Shown here: piece after piece, positions 1 through 5,306 of the stretch
Layout: each line of letters starts with the position of its first letter
How positions within the stretch are numbered: position 1 is the first letter of the stretch
Assembly (NCBI GenBank): GCA_910586835.1
Contig: CAJUJU010000054.1
Span: 22,650-28,172 of the forward strand
Length of the DNA: 5,523 bases
Origin: an uncultured Acetatifactor sp.
Lineage (GTDB): Bacteria > Bacillota > Clostridia > Lachnospirales > Lachnospiraceae
Direction of reading: 5' to 3'
Made by a program: the position numbers and the translations under genes
Notes under the pieces: model-generated
Databases searched by the model: none
Seen by the model: the letters and a program-made list of their open reading frames with translations, nothing else
Told to the model about the DNA's origin: nothing

Positions 1-17
1 GACTCCCGTCTACTCCA
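1..17 (+). tRNA. Probable 3' end of a tRNA gene, cut by the window edge
   Basis: The first bases fit tRNA positions 57-73. GACTC matches R57, the invariant A58 and C61 of the T-arm. CCCGT (5-9) would be the 3' half of the T-stem, CTACTCC (10-16) the 3' acceptor strand, and A17 the discriminator base. The gene would then begin with GGAGTAG, outside the window, and CCA would be added after transcription because the next bases are TTTTT. A hairpin terminator follows at 26-63, as expected after a tRNA. The anticodon is not in view, so the amino acid is unknown. With only 17 bases this is a pattern match and chance resemblance is possible. Confidence 0.45.
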
Positions 18-25
18 TTTTTACA

Positions 26-63
26 AGGACGCGCAGACAGGCTTGGGGCTTTCTGCGCGTTTT
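26..63 (+). terminator. Hairpin terminator after the upstream RNA or gene
   Basis: A perfect 9-bp stem, ACGCGCAGA (29-37) with TCTGCGCGT (52-60), closes a 14-base loop. It can be lengthened by A26-T63 and two G-T pairs (27, 28 with 62, 61). It is followed by TTT and then GCAT, so the T-tract is short. It lies before the promoter at 62-90 and separates the upstream unit from the membrane protein gene. Confidence 0.6.
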
Positions 64-90
64 GCATATTAAAAATAAATCAGGTAATAT
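62..90 (+). promoter_or_regulatory. Sigma-A type promoter for the membrane protein gene
   Basis: TTGCAT (62-67) and TAATAT (85-90) are separated by 17 bases in an A-rich stretch. A start near base 97 would give a leader of only about 15 bases, just enough to hold the ribosome binding site at 99-104. The -35 element overlaps the end of the upstream terminator. Confidence 0.6.
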
Positions 91-98
91 ACTTTTTC

Positions 99-104
99 AG
101 GAGG
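99..104 (+). promoter_or_regulatory. Ribosome binding site that favours ATG 112
   Basis: A full AGGAGG ends one base before ATG 106, which is too close for initiation there. It sits 7 bases before the in-frame ATG at 112, the standard distance. The protein is therefore taken to begin at 112 (MADNEK), two residues shorter than the longest reading frame. Confidence 0.75.
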
Positions 105-111
105 AATGTAT

Positions 112-687
112 ATGGCGGACAATGAAAAACTGTCTGTAGGGGGGTTTCTTTTTTATACGGAACGGGATGCGCAGCTTGCAGCGGTGGAATTGAAGAAAAT
201 GGAGTATCTGGAGGCCCGCATCGACTATTCCAGGCCGGAAAGCGTTTTGCTTGTCTATGTGAAGACCATCCATGAGAGAATTTTTCAGACGCCGGTTGGC
301 TTTCGATATCTGAACGGTCTGCGGGATTTTCTGCTGAAACAGCCGGAGATCAAGCCGGAGGATGTGCCGGAGATACCGCTGTTCATTACTTTTTCGACCG
401 AGACGGGAAAGCAGAACATGCCGGAGAAAAACCGTCTGGAGGCCGTAGGGGGTATGGGAACGGACGGAAAGAGAGAAAAGACACGTTTTCTGTTTTCGGT
501 TATTTTGAATGTCCTTCTGGTGATGGCTGTGGCAGCCATGTTTTCCATTGCGCTGCGGAGCAATAATCCCAACATATTAAATTATGAGAGGGCGATCACG
601 AACAGATACGCCGCGTGGGAGCAGGAGCTTACGGAGAGAGAGCAGAAGATCCGGGAGAAAGAGAAGGAACTGAGGCTGGAGCAGTGA
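112..687 (+). CDS. Single-pass membrane protein of unknown function with C-terminal coiled coil
   Basis: This 191-residue protein is not one I can name. Residues 1-118 form a mixed, probably cytoplasmic domain (GGFLFYTERDAQLA near the start, then an aliphatic core and TPVGFRYLNGLRDFL at about 61-75). A basic stretch (GKREKTR, about 119-125) is followed by one hydrophobic segment at about 125-148 (FLFSVILNVLLVMAVAAMF). By the positive-inside rule this suggests N-in, C-out topology. The last 25 or so residues are highly charged with E/K/R/Q heptad-like spacing (WEQELTEREQKIREKEKEL), a likely short coiled coil for self-association or partner binding. There is no signal peptide and no catalytic motif. 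It has its own promoter and stands 111 bases ahead of the response regulator, so it may be a separate unit. The domain order fits a scaffold or accessory membrane protein, but that is only inference. Confidence 0.85.
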   Translation: MADNEKLSVGGFLFYTERDAQLAAVELKKMEYLEARIDYSRPESVLLVYVKTIHERIFQTPVGFRYLNGLRDFLLKQPEIKPEDVPEIPLFITFSTETGKQNMPEKNRLEAVGGMGTDGKREKTRFLFSVILNVLLVMAVAAMFSIALRSNNPNILNYERAITNRYAAWEQELTEREQKIREKEKELRLEQ

Positions 688-696
688 GTTTGGCGC

Positions 697-726
697 CTGG
701 AGCCATAGAGCATTGGCCAGTGTTTT
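697..726 (+). terminator. Possible weak terminator after the membrane protein gene
   Basis: CTGG (697-700) and CCA (703-705) can pair with TGGCCAG (714-720), with a 2-base bulge and an 8-base loop, and TGTTTT follows. The stem is short and imperfect, so read-through into the regulator gene is likely even if it works. Confidence 0.3.
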
Positions 727-759
727 GGATTCGCAGGCTGCGATAAGGTATCGTATATT
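725..759 (+). promoter_or_regulatory. Possible weak promoter with two adjoining dyads before the response regulator
   Basis: TTGGAT (725-730) and TATCGT (749-754), 18 bases apart, or TATATT (754-759) without a good -35, could start transcription of the regulator/kinase/hflX operon. The spacer is filled by two perfect dyads sharing three bases: TCGCAG-G-CTGCGA (731-743) and CGATA-AGG-TATCG (741-753). Their position over the promoter spacer is what an operator would show. PhoB/OmpR regulators more often bind direct repeats, so autoregulation is not implied. The promoter match is poor. Confidence 0.3.
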
Positions 760-787
760 TTTACATGTTATTTTGCGGCTCGGGCAT

Positions 788-792
788 GGAGG
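788..792 (+). promoter_or_regulatory. Ribosome binding site that favours ATG 799
   Basis: GGAGG touches ATG 793 directly but lies 6 bases before the in-frame ATG at 799. The regulator is therefore taken to start at 799 (MERLKVLVVDDE), which also matches the usual short lead-in before the first beta strand of receiver domains. Confidence 0.7.
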
Positions 793-798
793 ATGAAA

Positions 799-1479
799 AT
801 GGAGAGATTGAAGGTTCTTGTGGTCGATGACGAGAGCAGGATGCGCAAGCTGGTCAGGGATTTCCTGACAAAGGCGGGATATGATGTGCTGGAGGCCGGG
901 GACGGGGAAGAGGCGCTGGATATTTTTTTTAAGCAGAAGGATATTGCACTGATCGTCTTGGATGTGATGATGCCCAGGATGGACGGCTGGCAGGTCTGCC
1001 GGGAGGTGAGAGCTTATTCCGCCGTGCCTGTCATCATGCTGACGGCCAGGGGAGACGAGCAGGATGAATTGCAGGGTTTTCAGTTGGGGGTGGATGAGTA
1101 TATTGTGAAACCTTTCAGCCCCAAGATTCTCGTGGCGCGGATTGAAGCCATTCTGCGGCGAAGCAGCAGGCAGAATGAGGAAAGCACGCTGAAGTGCGGC
1201 GGCATTGAGATAGACAAGGCGGCGCACCAGGTCTTTATAGACGGTCAGCCGATAGACTTGAGCTACAAGGAGTTTGAATTGCTGACCTATTTTGTGGAGA
1301 ACAGAGGGATTGCCCTCTCCAGGGAGAAGATTCTGAATCATGTCTGGAATTATGATTATTTTGGGGACGCGAGAACCATTGACACCCATGTGAAAAAGCT
1401 GCGCAGCAAAATGGGGGAGAAGGGGGAGCTGATCAAGACGATCTGGGGTATGGGCTACAAACTGGAAGTAGACAGGTAA
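799..1479 (+). CDS. OmpR/PhoB-family response regulator transcription factor
   Basis: This 226-residue, two-domain DNA-binding response regulator has the usual family length. The receiver domain (about 1-120) has the acidic pair D10-D11 in VLVVDDE, phospho-acceptor D55 in VLDVMMPRMDG, switch T82 in MLTARGD and K104 in YIVKPF, so every residue needed for phosphorylation is present. The winged-helix effector domain (about 129-226) contains DLSYKEFELL, the recognition-helix region TIDTHVKKLRSKM and the closing wing IKTIWGMGYKLE. It should be phosphorylated by the histidine kinase encoded next to it and then control transcription, perhaps of this operon. Its targets cannot be read from the window. 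The gene ends in TAATG, and its 3' tail (bases 1447-1479) is repeated downstream. The related tail in the third repeat copy ends LEEDKG instead of LEVDR, which suggests that the present gene end was brought in by recombination. Confidence 0.96.
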   Translation: MERLKVLVVDDESRMRKLVRDFLTKAGYDVLEAGDGEEALDIFFKQKDIALIVLDVMMPRMDGWQVCREVRAYSAVPVIMLTARGDEQDELQGFQLGVDEYIVKPFSPKILVARIEAILRRSSRQNEESTLKCGGIEIDKAAHQVFIDGQPIDLSYKEFELLTYFVENRGIALSREKILNHVWNYDYFGDARTIDTHVKKLRSKMGEKGELIKTIWGMGYKLEVDR

Positions 1480-1590
1480 TGACAGAGCCATACCCCATGG
1501 TATGGGCTACAAACTGGAAGTAGACAGGTAATGGCAGAGCCATACCCCATGGTATGGGTTATAAGCTGGAAGAGGATAAGGGATGACGGA
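1447..1590 (+). repeat. 52-base tandem repeat of the regulator-kinase junction, two near-identical copies plus one diverged
   Basis: Bases 1447-1498 and 1499-1550 match except at one place (A1482 versus G1534). A third copy starts at 1551, is identical up to 1558 and then diverges, but stays alignable through the kinase start at 1583. Each unit holds the regulator tail (MGYKLE...) followed by a stop and an overlapping ATG with ACAGAG, GCAGAG or ACGGAA. In copy 3 the tail reads MGYKLEEDKG-stop in frame from 1554, with TGA 1584-1586 overlapping ATG 1583 as ATGA. Three of the four differences within the codons for MGYKLE and the following D are silent, as expected of a once-coding gene end. Each of the two joins carries a hairpin, CCATACC/GGTATGG with loop CCAT (1488-1505 and 1540-1557). 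The copy count could be an assembly error, but the divergence of copy 3 argues against a simple artefact. Confidence 0.92.
1568..1575 (+). promoter_or_regulatory. Ribosome binding site for the histidine kinase start
   Basis: GGAAGAGG lies 7 bases before ATG 1583. It is part of the diverged third repeat copy. The corresponding places in copies 1 and 2 read GGAAGTAG, a weaker site. This favours ATG 1583 as the native kinase start over the in-frame ATG at 1598, which has only a poor upstream purine stretch but would give the more typical N-terminus MKHSIRRQF. Confidence 0.6.
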
Positions 1591-3061
1591 ACGTTTGATG
1601 AAGCACTCAATCAGGCGGCAGTTTGCATTGATCTTTATTGGATTGATGGCAGGTACCATTTTTCTTTGCTGGATCATCAACAATGTTTTTCTGGAGGATT
1701 ATTATATCAGGAGCAAGATAGATGTCATCCAGGAGGCGTATGTGACCATTGGCCGGGCCGCAAACAGCAACACCTACAACACGGAGGAATTCAGAGGAGA
1801 GCTGGATACGATCTGCAGAAGCTATGATATTACCGTCTGTGTGATGGATGCCAATTCTCAGACAAAATACAGTTCCAAGAACGGCGGAAGAGAGCTGGAG
1901 GCCCAACTGGTAGGATATGTATTCGGCTTTTATATGGATGCGGTGAAGGTGATAGAGGAGGGCGAGGACTATGTGCTGCAGAGAGTGACAGGAGAAAATG
2001 AATATCTGGAAATGTATGGAAGGCTGAACACGGGAATTTCCTTTATCATGCGCACGCCCATTGAGAGTATTCGGGAGAGTGCAAAGGTGGCCAATCGTTT
2101 CCTGGCTTATGTGGGAATTCTGGGCACGCTGGCAGGGGGAATCATTATCTGGTTTGTTTCCGACAGGATCACAAAGCCCATCATGAAGCTTAATCATATT
2201 TCCGAGAGCATGGTGCATCTTGACTTTGAATCAAAGTATGAGGGAAGGGAGAAGAACGAGATCGGAATGCTGGGTGCGAATATCAACAAGCTGTCTGAGT
2301 CGCTGGAGCGTTCTATCTCGGAGCTGAAAACGGCAAACAATGCACTGCAGCGGGACATTGAGCGGAAGGAAGAAATTGACGAGATGCGCAGAGAGTTTCT
2401 GGCAAATGTATCCCATGAGCTGAAGACGCCCATTGCATTGATACAGGGTTATGCGGAGGGGCTTCTGGAGAGCGTAAACGACGATCCGGAGAGCAGGGGT
2501 TTTTACTGTGAGGTAATCATGGATGAGGCCGGCAGGATGAATACCATGGTGCAGAAATTGCTGACTCTGAATCAGCTGGAATTCGGAAACGATGTGGTTT
2601 CCATGGAGCGTTTTGACATCGCGGCCCTGATCCGCAACTATCTGCAGTCGGCGGATATCCTGACAAAACAGGATGGAATACAGGTCTGTATGGAAGATTA
2701 TCCGTCCATGTATGTCTGGGGAGATGAGTTTAAGACGGAAGAGGTCTTTATGAATTATTTTTCCAATGCGGTCAATCACTGCGAAGGAGAAAGGCGGATC
2801 GTCGTGACGCTGGAATCGAAGGAGGAAGTAGTGCGGGTGGGTGTGTATAACACAGGCCAGCCCATACCCGTGGAAGCGCTGCCGCATCTGTGGGAAAAAT
2901 TTTATAAAGTGGATAAGGCCAGGACAAGAGAATATGGCGGGAGCGGTGTGGGGCTTTCCATCGTGAAGGCCATCATGGAATCCATGAACAGACACTATGG
3001 TGTGGAAAACAGGGAGGATGGCGTGTTCTTCTGGTTTGAGCTGGAAAGATATGGGGGATAG
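1583..3061 (+). CDS. Membrane sensor histidine kinase, cognate partner of the upstream regulator
   Basis: This 492-residue transmembrane kinase should sense an extracytoplasmic signal, autophosphorylate and pass the phosphate to D55 of the upstream regulator. Order of parts: transmembrane helix 1 at about 13-36, an outside sensor of about 135 residues (37-171) with no recognised fold, transmembrane helix 2 at about 173-193, a HAMP linker (about 194-247, with KPIMKLNHI), and a coiled linker. Then comes the HisKA H-box NVSHELKTP with H278, and a HATPase domain with N-box FSNAVNH (N395), G1 box VYNTGQPIP (423-425 NTG), F-box LWEKFYKVDKAR and G2 box GGSGVGLSI (452-460). The G1 aspartate is replaced by asparagine (N423), a variant known in many Firmicute kinases, so activity is still expected. 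The start overlaps the remnant regulator tail as ATGA; ATG 1598 is an alternative. hflX follows after 5 bases. The ligand is unknown. Confidence 0.95.
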   Translation: MTERLMKHSIRRQFALIFIGLMAGTIFLCWIINNVFLEDYYIRSKIDVIQEAYVTIGRAANSNTYNTEEFRGELDTICRSYDITVCVMDANSQTKYSSKNGGRELEAQLVGYVFGFYMDAVKVIEEGEDYVLQRVTGENEYLEMYGRLNTGISFIMRTPIESIRESAKVANRFLAYVGILGTLAGGIIIWFVSDRITKPIMKLNHISESMVHLDFESKYEGREKNEIGMLGANINKLSESLERSISELKTANNALQRDIERKEEIDEMRREFLANVSHELKTPIALIQGYAEGLLESVNDDPESRGFYCEVIMDEAGRMNTMVQKLLTLNQLEFGNDVVSMERFDIAALIRNYLQSADILTKQDGIQVCMEDYPSMYVWGDEFKTEEVFMNYFSNAVNHCEGERRIVVTLESKEEVVRVGVYNTGQPIPVEALPHLWEKFYKVDKARTREYGGSGVGLSIVKAIMESMNRHYGVENREDGVFFWFELERYGG

Positions 3062-3066
3062 ATACT

Positions 3067-4341
3067 ATGAGACAGGAAGAAACAGAATTGACGAAGGTGC
3101 TTCTGGTAGGTGCGGATACGGGAGAGGAGCTGGACTTCGACCATTCCATGAAAGAGCTTGCAAGCCTGGCGGAGGCAGCGGGAAAGCAGGTCGTTGGCGT
3201 CATTGTGCAGAGAATGGAAGCCATAAACAAAGCCTTGTATATCGGAACGGGTAAGGTGGCGGAGGTAAAGGAGTATGCTGCAATGACGGAGGCGGAAGAG
3301 ATTGTGTTCGACAATGCGCTTTCGCCCTCCCAGATCCGGAATCTGGGAGATGAGCTGGAATTGCCCATCCTGGACCGCACAAATTTGATTCTGGATATCT
3401 TTGCCATACGCGCAAAGACCAGAGAGGCCAAGCTGCAGGTGGAGACGGCGAGACTGCAATATATGCTTCCGAGACTTGTGGGAATGCGCGAGAATCTGAG
3501 TCGTCAGGGTGGTACGGGTGGAAGCATGAGCAATAAGGGAGCAGGCGAGACAAAGCTGGAGCTGGATCGACGGAAGATAGAGCACCGTATCAGCGAGCTG
3601 AAAAAGGAATTGACGGAGGTGGCGGGAAACAGGCGAACCATGCGAAAAAAGCGCGAGGAGTCCAGGACGCCGCAGGTTGCTCTGGTGGGCTATACCAACG
3701 CCGGAAAGTCCACAATCCTGAATAAGCTGGTGGAACGATACGGAGAAGGCCGGGAAAAGACGGTGTTGGAAAAGGATATGTTGTTTGCCACACTGGATAC
3801 CTCGGTGCGCAGCATTCGCACGGAGGATAACAGGCCGTTTTTCCTGACGGATACGGTAGGATTTATCCACAAACTGCCTCACGGGCTTGTGAAGTCGTTT
3901 CGCTCCACGCTGGAGGAGATCAGGTATGCCGACCTTCTGGTGCATGTGGTGGATTTTTCGGATGAATATTACAAGCAGCAGATTGAGGTGACAGAGGAGA
4001 CGCTGAAGGAGCTGGGAGCCGGAGATATTCCCCGTATCGTCGTGTACAATAAGGCTGATCTGTGCCAGCCGGAAAGGATTCCCAGAAAATGCGGCGCTCA
4101 GATTTATCTGTCTGCCTCCCTGGGTGTGGGGCTGCAGGAGCTGGTGGAGATGATTCAGGAGGCTGTCTATGCGGACAGGTTGGAAACAGAATTTCTCTTC
4201 CCCTATGACAAAGGCGCCGTTATGTCGTATTTTATGGAAAACGCTACGGTTTTAGAGCAGGAGTATCTGGAAGAGGGAGTCCGCCTGAAGGTCAGCTGCC
4301 ACAAAAATGATGCGGAAAAATATGCGGCATATGCTTTTTGA
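3067..4341 (+). CDS. hflX: GTPase HflX, ribosome-splitting/rescue factor
   Basis: This 424-residue protein has the usual HflX length and is complete. The N-terminal domain (about 11-100) carries the family sequence VQRMEAINKALYIGTGKV. The middle region (about 101-195) has LDRTNLILDIFA, the signature GAGETKLELDRR (158-169) and a basic coiled coil. The G domain (about 202-370) has P-loop GYTNAGKST (208-216), switch region FATLDTSVR (240-248), DTVGFI (262-267), NKAD (328-331) and SAS (349-351). A short C-terminal domain follows. HflX family members bind the 50S subunit and use GTP to split stalled or hibernating ribosomes, and some protect against heat or ribosome-targeting antibiotics. The gene follows the kinase by 5 bases with a G-run (3053-3057) as ribosome binding site 9 bases upstream, so cotranscription is likely. 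No terminator is seen between them. Confidence 0.97.
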   Translation: MRQEETELTKVLLVGADTGEELDFDHSMKELASLAEAAGKQVVGVIVQRMEAINKALYIGTGKVAEVKEYAAMTEAEEIVFDNALSPSQIRNLGDELELPILDRTNLILDIFAIRAKTREAKLQVETARLQYMLPRLVGMRENLSRQGGTGGSMSNKGAGETKLELDRRKIEHRISELKKELTEVAGNRRTMRKKREESRTPQVALVGYTNAGKSTILNKLVERYGEGREKTVLEKDMLFATLDTSVRSIRTEDNRPFFLTDTVGFIHKLPHGLVKSFRSTLEEIRYADLLVHVVDFSDEYYKQQIEVTEETLKELGAGDIPRIVVYNKADLCQPERIPRKCGAQIYLSASLGVGLQELVEMIQEAVYADRLETEFLFPYDKGAVMSYFMENATVLEQEYLEEGVRLKVSCHKNDAEKYAAYAF

Positions 4342-4351
4342 GACTTGGGGC

Positions 4352-4380
4352 TTGTATCCGAACGGATTGTATTGTAAAAT
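4352..4380 (+). promoter_or_regulatory. Sigma-A type promoter for the lipoprotein gene
   Basis: TTGTAT (4352-4357) and TAAAAT (4375-4380) are 17 bases apart, starting 10 bases after the hflX stop. Transcription would begin near 4387 and give a leader of about 70 bases. No convincing terminator separates it from hflX; ATCC/GGAT (4356-4367) is too small. Read-through from the upstream operon is therefore also possible. Confidence 0.6.
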
Positions 4381-4406
4381 AGCCAGAGGGACAGATAGAC
4401 TTGAAT

Positions 4407-4442
4407 GCGCAGGAGGGTGTGTGAGTACTCCTCTTGAAGCGC
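4407..4442 (+). promoter_or_regulatory. Leader hairpin hiding a Shine-Dalgarno-like AGGAGG
   Basis: AGGAG (4411-4415) pairs with CTCCT (4428-4432) across a 12-base loop. GCGC (4407-4410) can pair with GCGC (4439-4442) after a 6-base internal loop. The AGGAGG stands 4 bases before GTG 4421, which is in frame with the lipoprotein and would add 12 residues. The main ATG at 4457 has its own G-run at 4445-4449. The structure could modulate translation, but this is inferred from pairing alone. Confidence 0.35.
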
Positions 4443-4456
4443 GTGGGGGTATAAAA

Positions 4457-5182
4457 ATGAGAAAGCGTGTTACGGGAGTTTTGACGGCGACGGTGCTTTG
4501 CCTTGCGCTGTCCGGCTGCGGAAACAATCAGATACCTGAAATGACGGGGGATCAGCTCCAGCAGATCGGAGAATATGCAGCCATTACTTGGATGAAATAT
4601 GATGCAGGCAACAGAAGTCGTCTGGTGGAGCTTCCGCCGGAACCGACGCCGGATCCGGTACAGCCGGAGCCCTCCGTGCCGTCGGATGAACCCGGGCAGT
4701 CGGGAGAACCGGATCAGTCTGAGGGTATGAGACCCACGGAGGATACCCCGGTGGCAGGCGATTCCCTTTCGGCGGAGGAAGTGTTGGGATTGCCCGAAGG
4801 TATCCGGATGGATTATCAGGAGTATGAGCTCTGCGATGCCTATCCGGCCAATCAGGAGGACAGCTTTTTTTCCGTGCCGGCAGTAGAGGGGAAGAAGCTG
4901 CTGGTGCTTCGCTTCTCCCTGTACAACGGTTCCGGGCAGGAGCAGGAGGTAAATATACTCTCGAAAGAGGCTGCTTTTCAGGTTGTTGTAAACGAAACGG
5001 TCAGCAGGCGGGCGATGACAACCTGGCTGCTGGATGATCTGGCAACCTTTCAGGGCGTGATTCCTGCGGAGGGAAGCGCATCGGCGGTGCTGCTGATCGA
5101 AGTGGAGGATGGTACAGAAATTTCAACTGTCAGTCTGAAATTGAAAAGTGATTCAAATGTCTGCACAATTCGACTTTTTTGA
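4457..5182 (+). CDS. Secreted lipoprotein, acidic proline-rich linker plus C-terminal beta domain, function unknown
   Basis: From ATG 4457 the 241-residue product has a classic lipoprotein signal: MRKR, a hydrophobic stretch (5-18) and lipobox LSGC with the lipidated C21, so it should sit on the outer face of the membrane. A G-rich ribosome binding site (4445-4449) lies 7 bases upstream. Mature residues 26-58 look helical (GDQLQQIGEYAAITWMKYDAG). Residues 59-98 are a proline-, glutamate- and serine-rich linker that would span the wall. Residues about 112-235 alternate as beta strands (KKLLVLRFSLYNGSGQEQEVNI, ASAVLLIEV), resembling the Ig-like domains of DUF4352/DUF5067-type lipoproteins; that link is inference. 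No enzyme motif is visible. The tail ending NVCTIRLF is encoded by half of an inverted repeat. The gene has its own promoter and terminator. A partner role for the kinase sensor is conceivable but unsupported. Confidence 0.88.
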   Translation: MRKRVTGVLTATVLCLALSGCGNNQIPEMTGDQLQQIGEYAAITWMKYDAGNRSRLVELPPEPTPDPVQPEPSVPSDEPGQSGEPDQSEGMRPTEDTPVAGDSLSAEEVLGLPEGIRMDYQEYELCDAYPANQEDSFFSVPAVEGKKLLVLRFSLYNGSGQEQEVNILSKEAAFQVVVNETVSRRAMTTWLLDDLATFQGVIPAEGSASAVLLIEVEDGTEISTVSLKLKSDSNVCTIRLF

Positions 5183-5219
5183 TGCAATATACAGTGAAAT
5201 GTTTAATGCAATAAAGCGG

Positions 5220-5265
5220 TAAACAGCCTGGAATGACTGAAAAATCAGCATTTCAGGCTGTTTTG
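5220..5265 (+). terminator. Strong hairpin terminator after the lipoprotein gene
   Basis: AAACAGCCTG (5221-5230) pairs with CAGGCTGTTT (5254-5263). The stem continues through a G-T pair, AATG/CATT, one bulged A and CTGA/TCAG to an AAAA loop (5241-5244), in all about 19 pairs, ending in TTTT (5261-5264). It closes the lipoprotein unit and insulates the rRNA promoters. On the opposite strand the hairpin is followed by only TTT, so a two-way function is less likely. Confidence 0.88.
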
Positions 5266-5306
5266 ACTAATTGTGCAAAAAATTACAAAAAAATCCAAAT
5301 TTAGTG

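Noticed and set aside
577..1491. Long open frame on the - strand (304 codons) opposite the response regulator
   Set aside because: The + strand codes for an unmistakable response regulator with all key residues. The minus-strand product has no recognisable domain and has the histidine/leucine/proline-rich makeup typical of an antisense shadow.
1447..1590. CRISPR array or REP element as explanation of the 52-base repeats
   Set aside because: There are no spacers, the units abut directly, and they consist of the ends of the neighbouring genes.
1531..1827. 98-codon + frame starting MAEPYPMVW at the repeat
   Set aside because: It reads out of frame through the kinase N-terminus and shows no family features. 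It is kept only as a possible decoy frame created by the repeat, not as a gene.
2231..2995. Open frame on the - strand (254 codons) opposite the histidine kinase
   Set aside because: It is a shadow of the kinase catalytic region, with no domain and no plausible operon partner on that strand.
2997..3254. 85-codon + frame across the kinase-hflX border
   Set aside because: It overlaps both confirmed genes in another frame and has no features of its own.
2995..3945. Long open frame on the - strand (316 codons) opposite hflX
   Set aside because: HflX on the + strand has every GTPase motif. The antisense product is rich in H, R, L and S without domains and has no convincing ribosome binding site.
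4307..4456. Upstream extension of the lipoprotein reading frame back into hflX
   Set aside because: It would place 50 non-hydrophobic residues before a perfect lipoprotein signal peptide and would overlap hflX. ATG 4457 is the natural start.
5183..5219. Repeated TGCAATA (5183-5189 and 5207-5213) as an operator
   Set aside because: It is only 7 bases long, AT-rich, and lies after a stop codon and before a terminator, where no promoter would need an operator.
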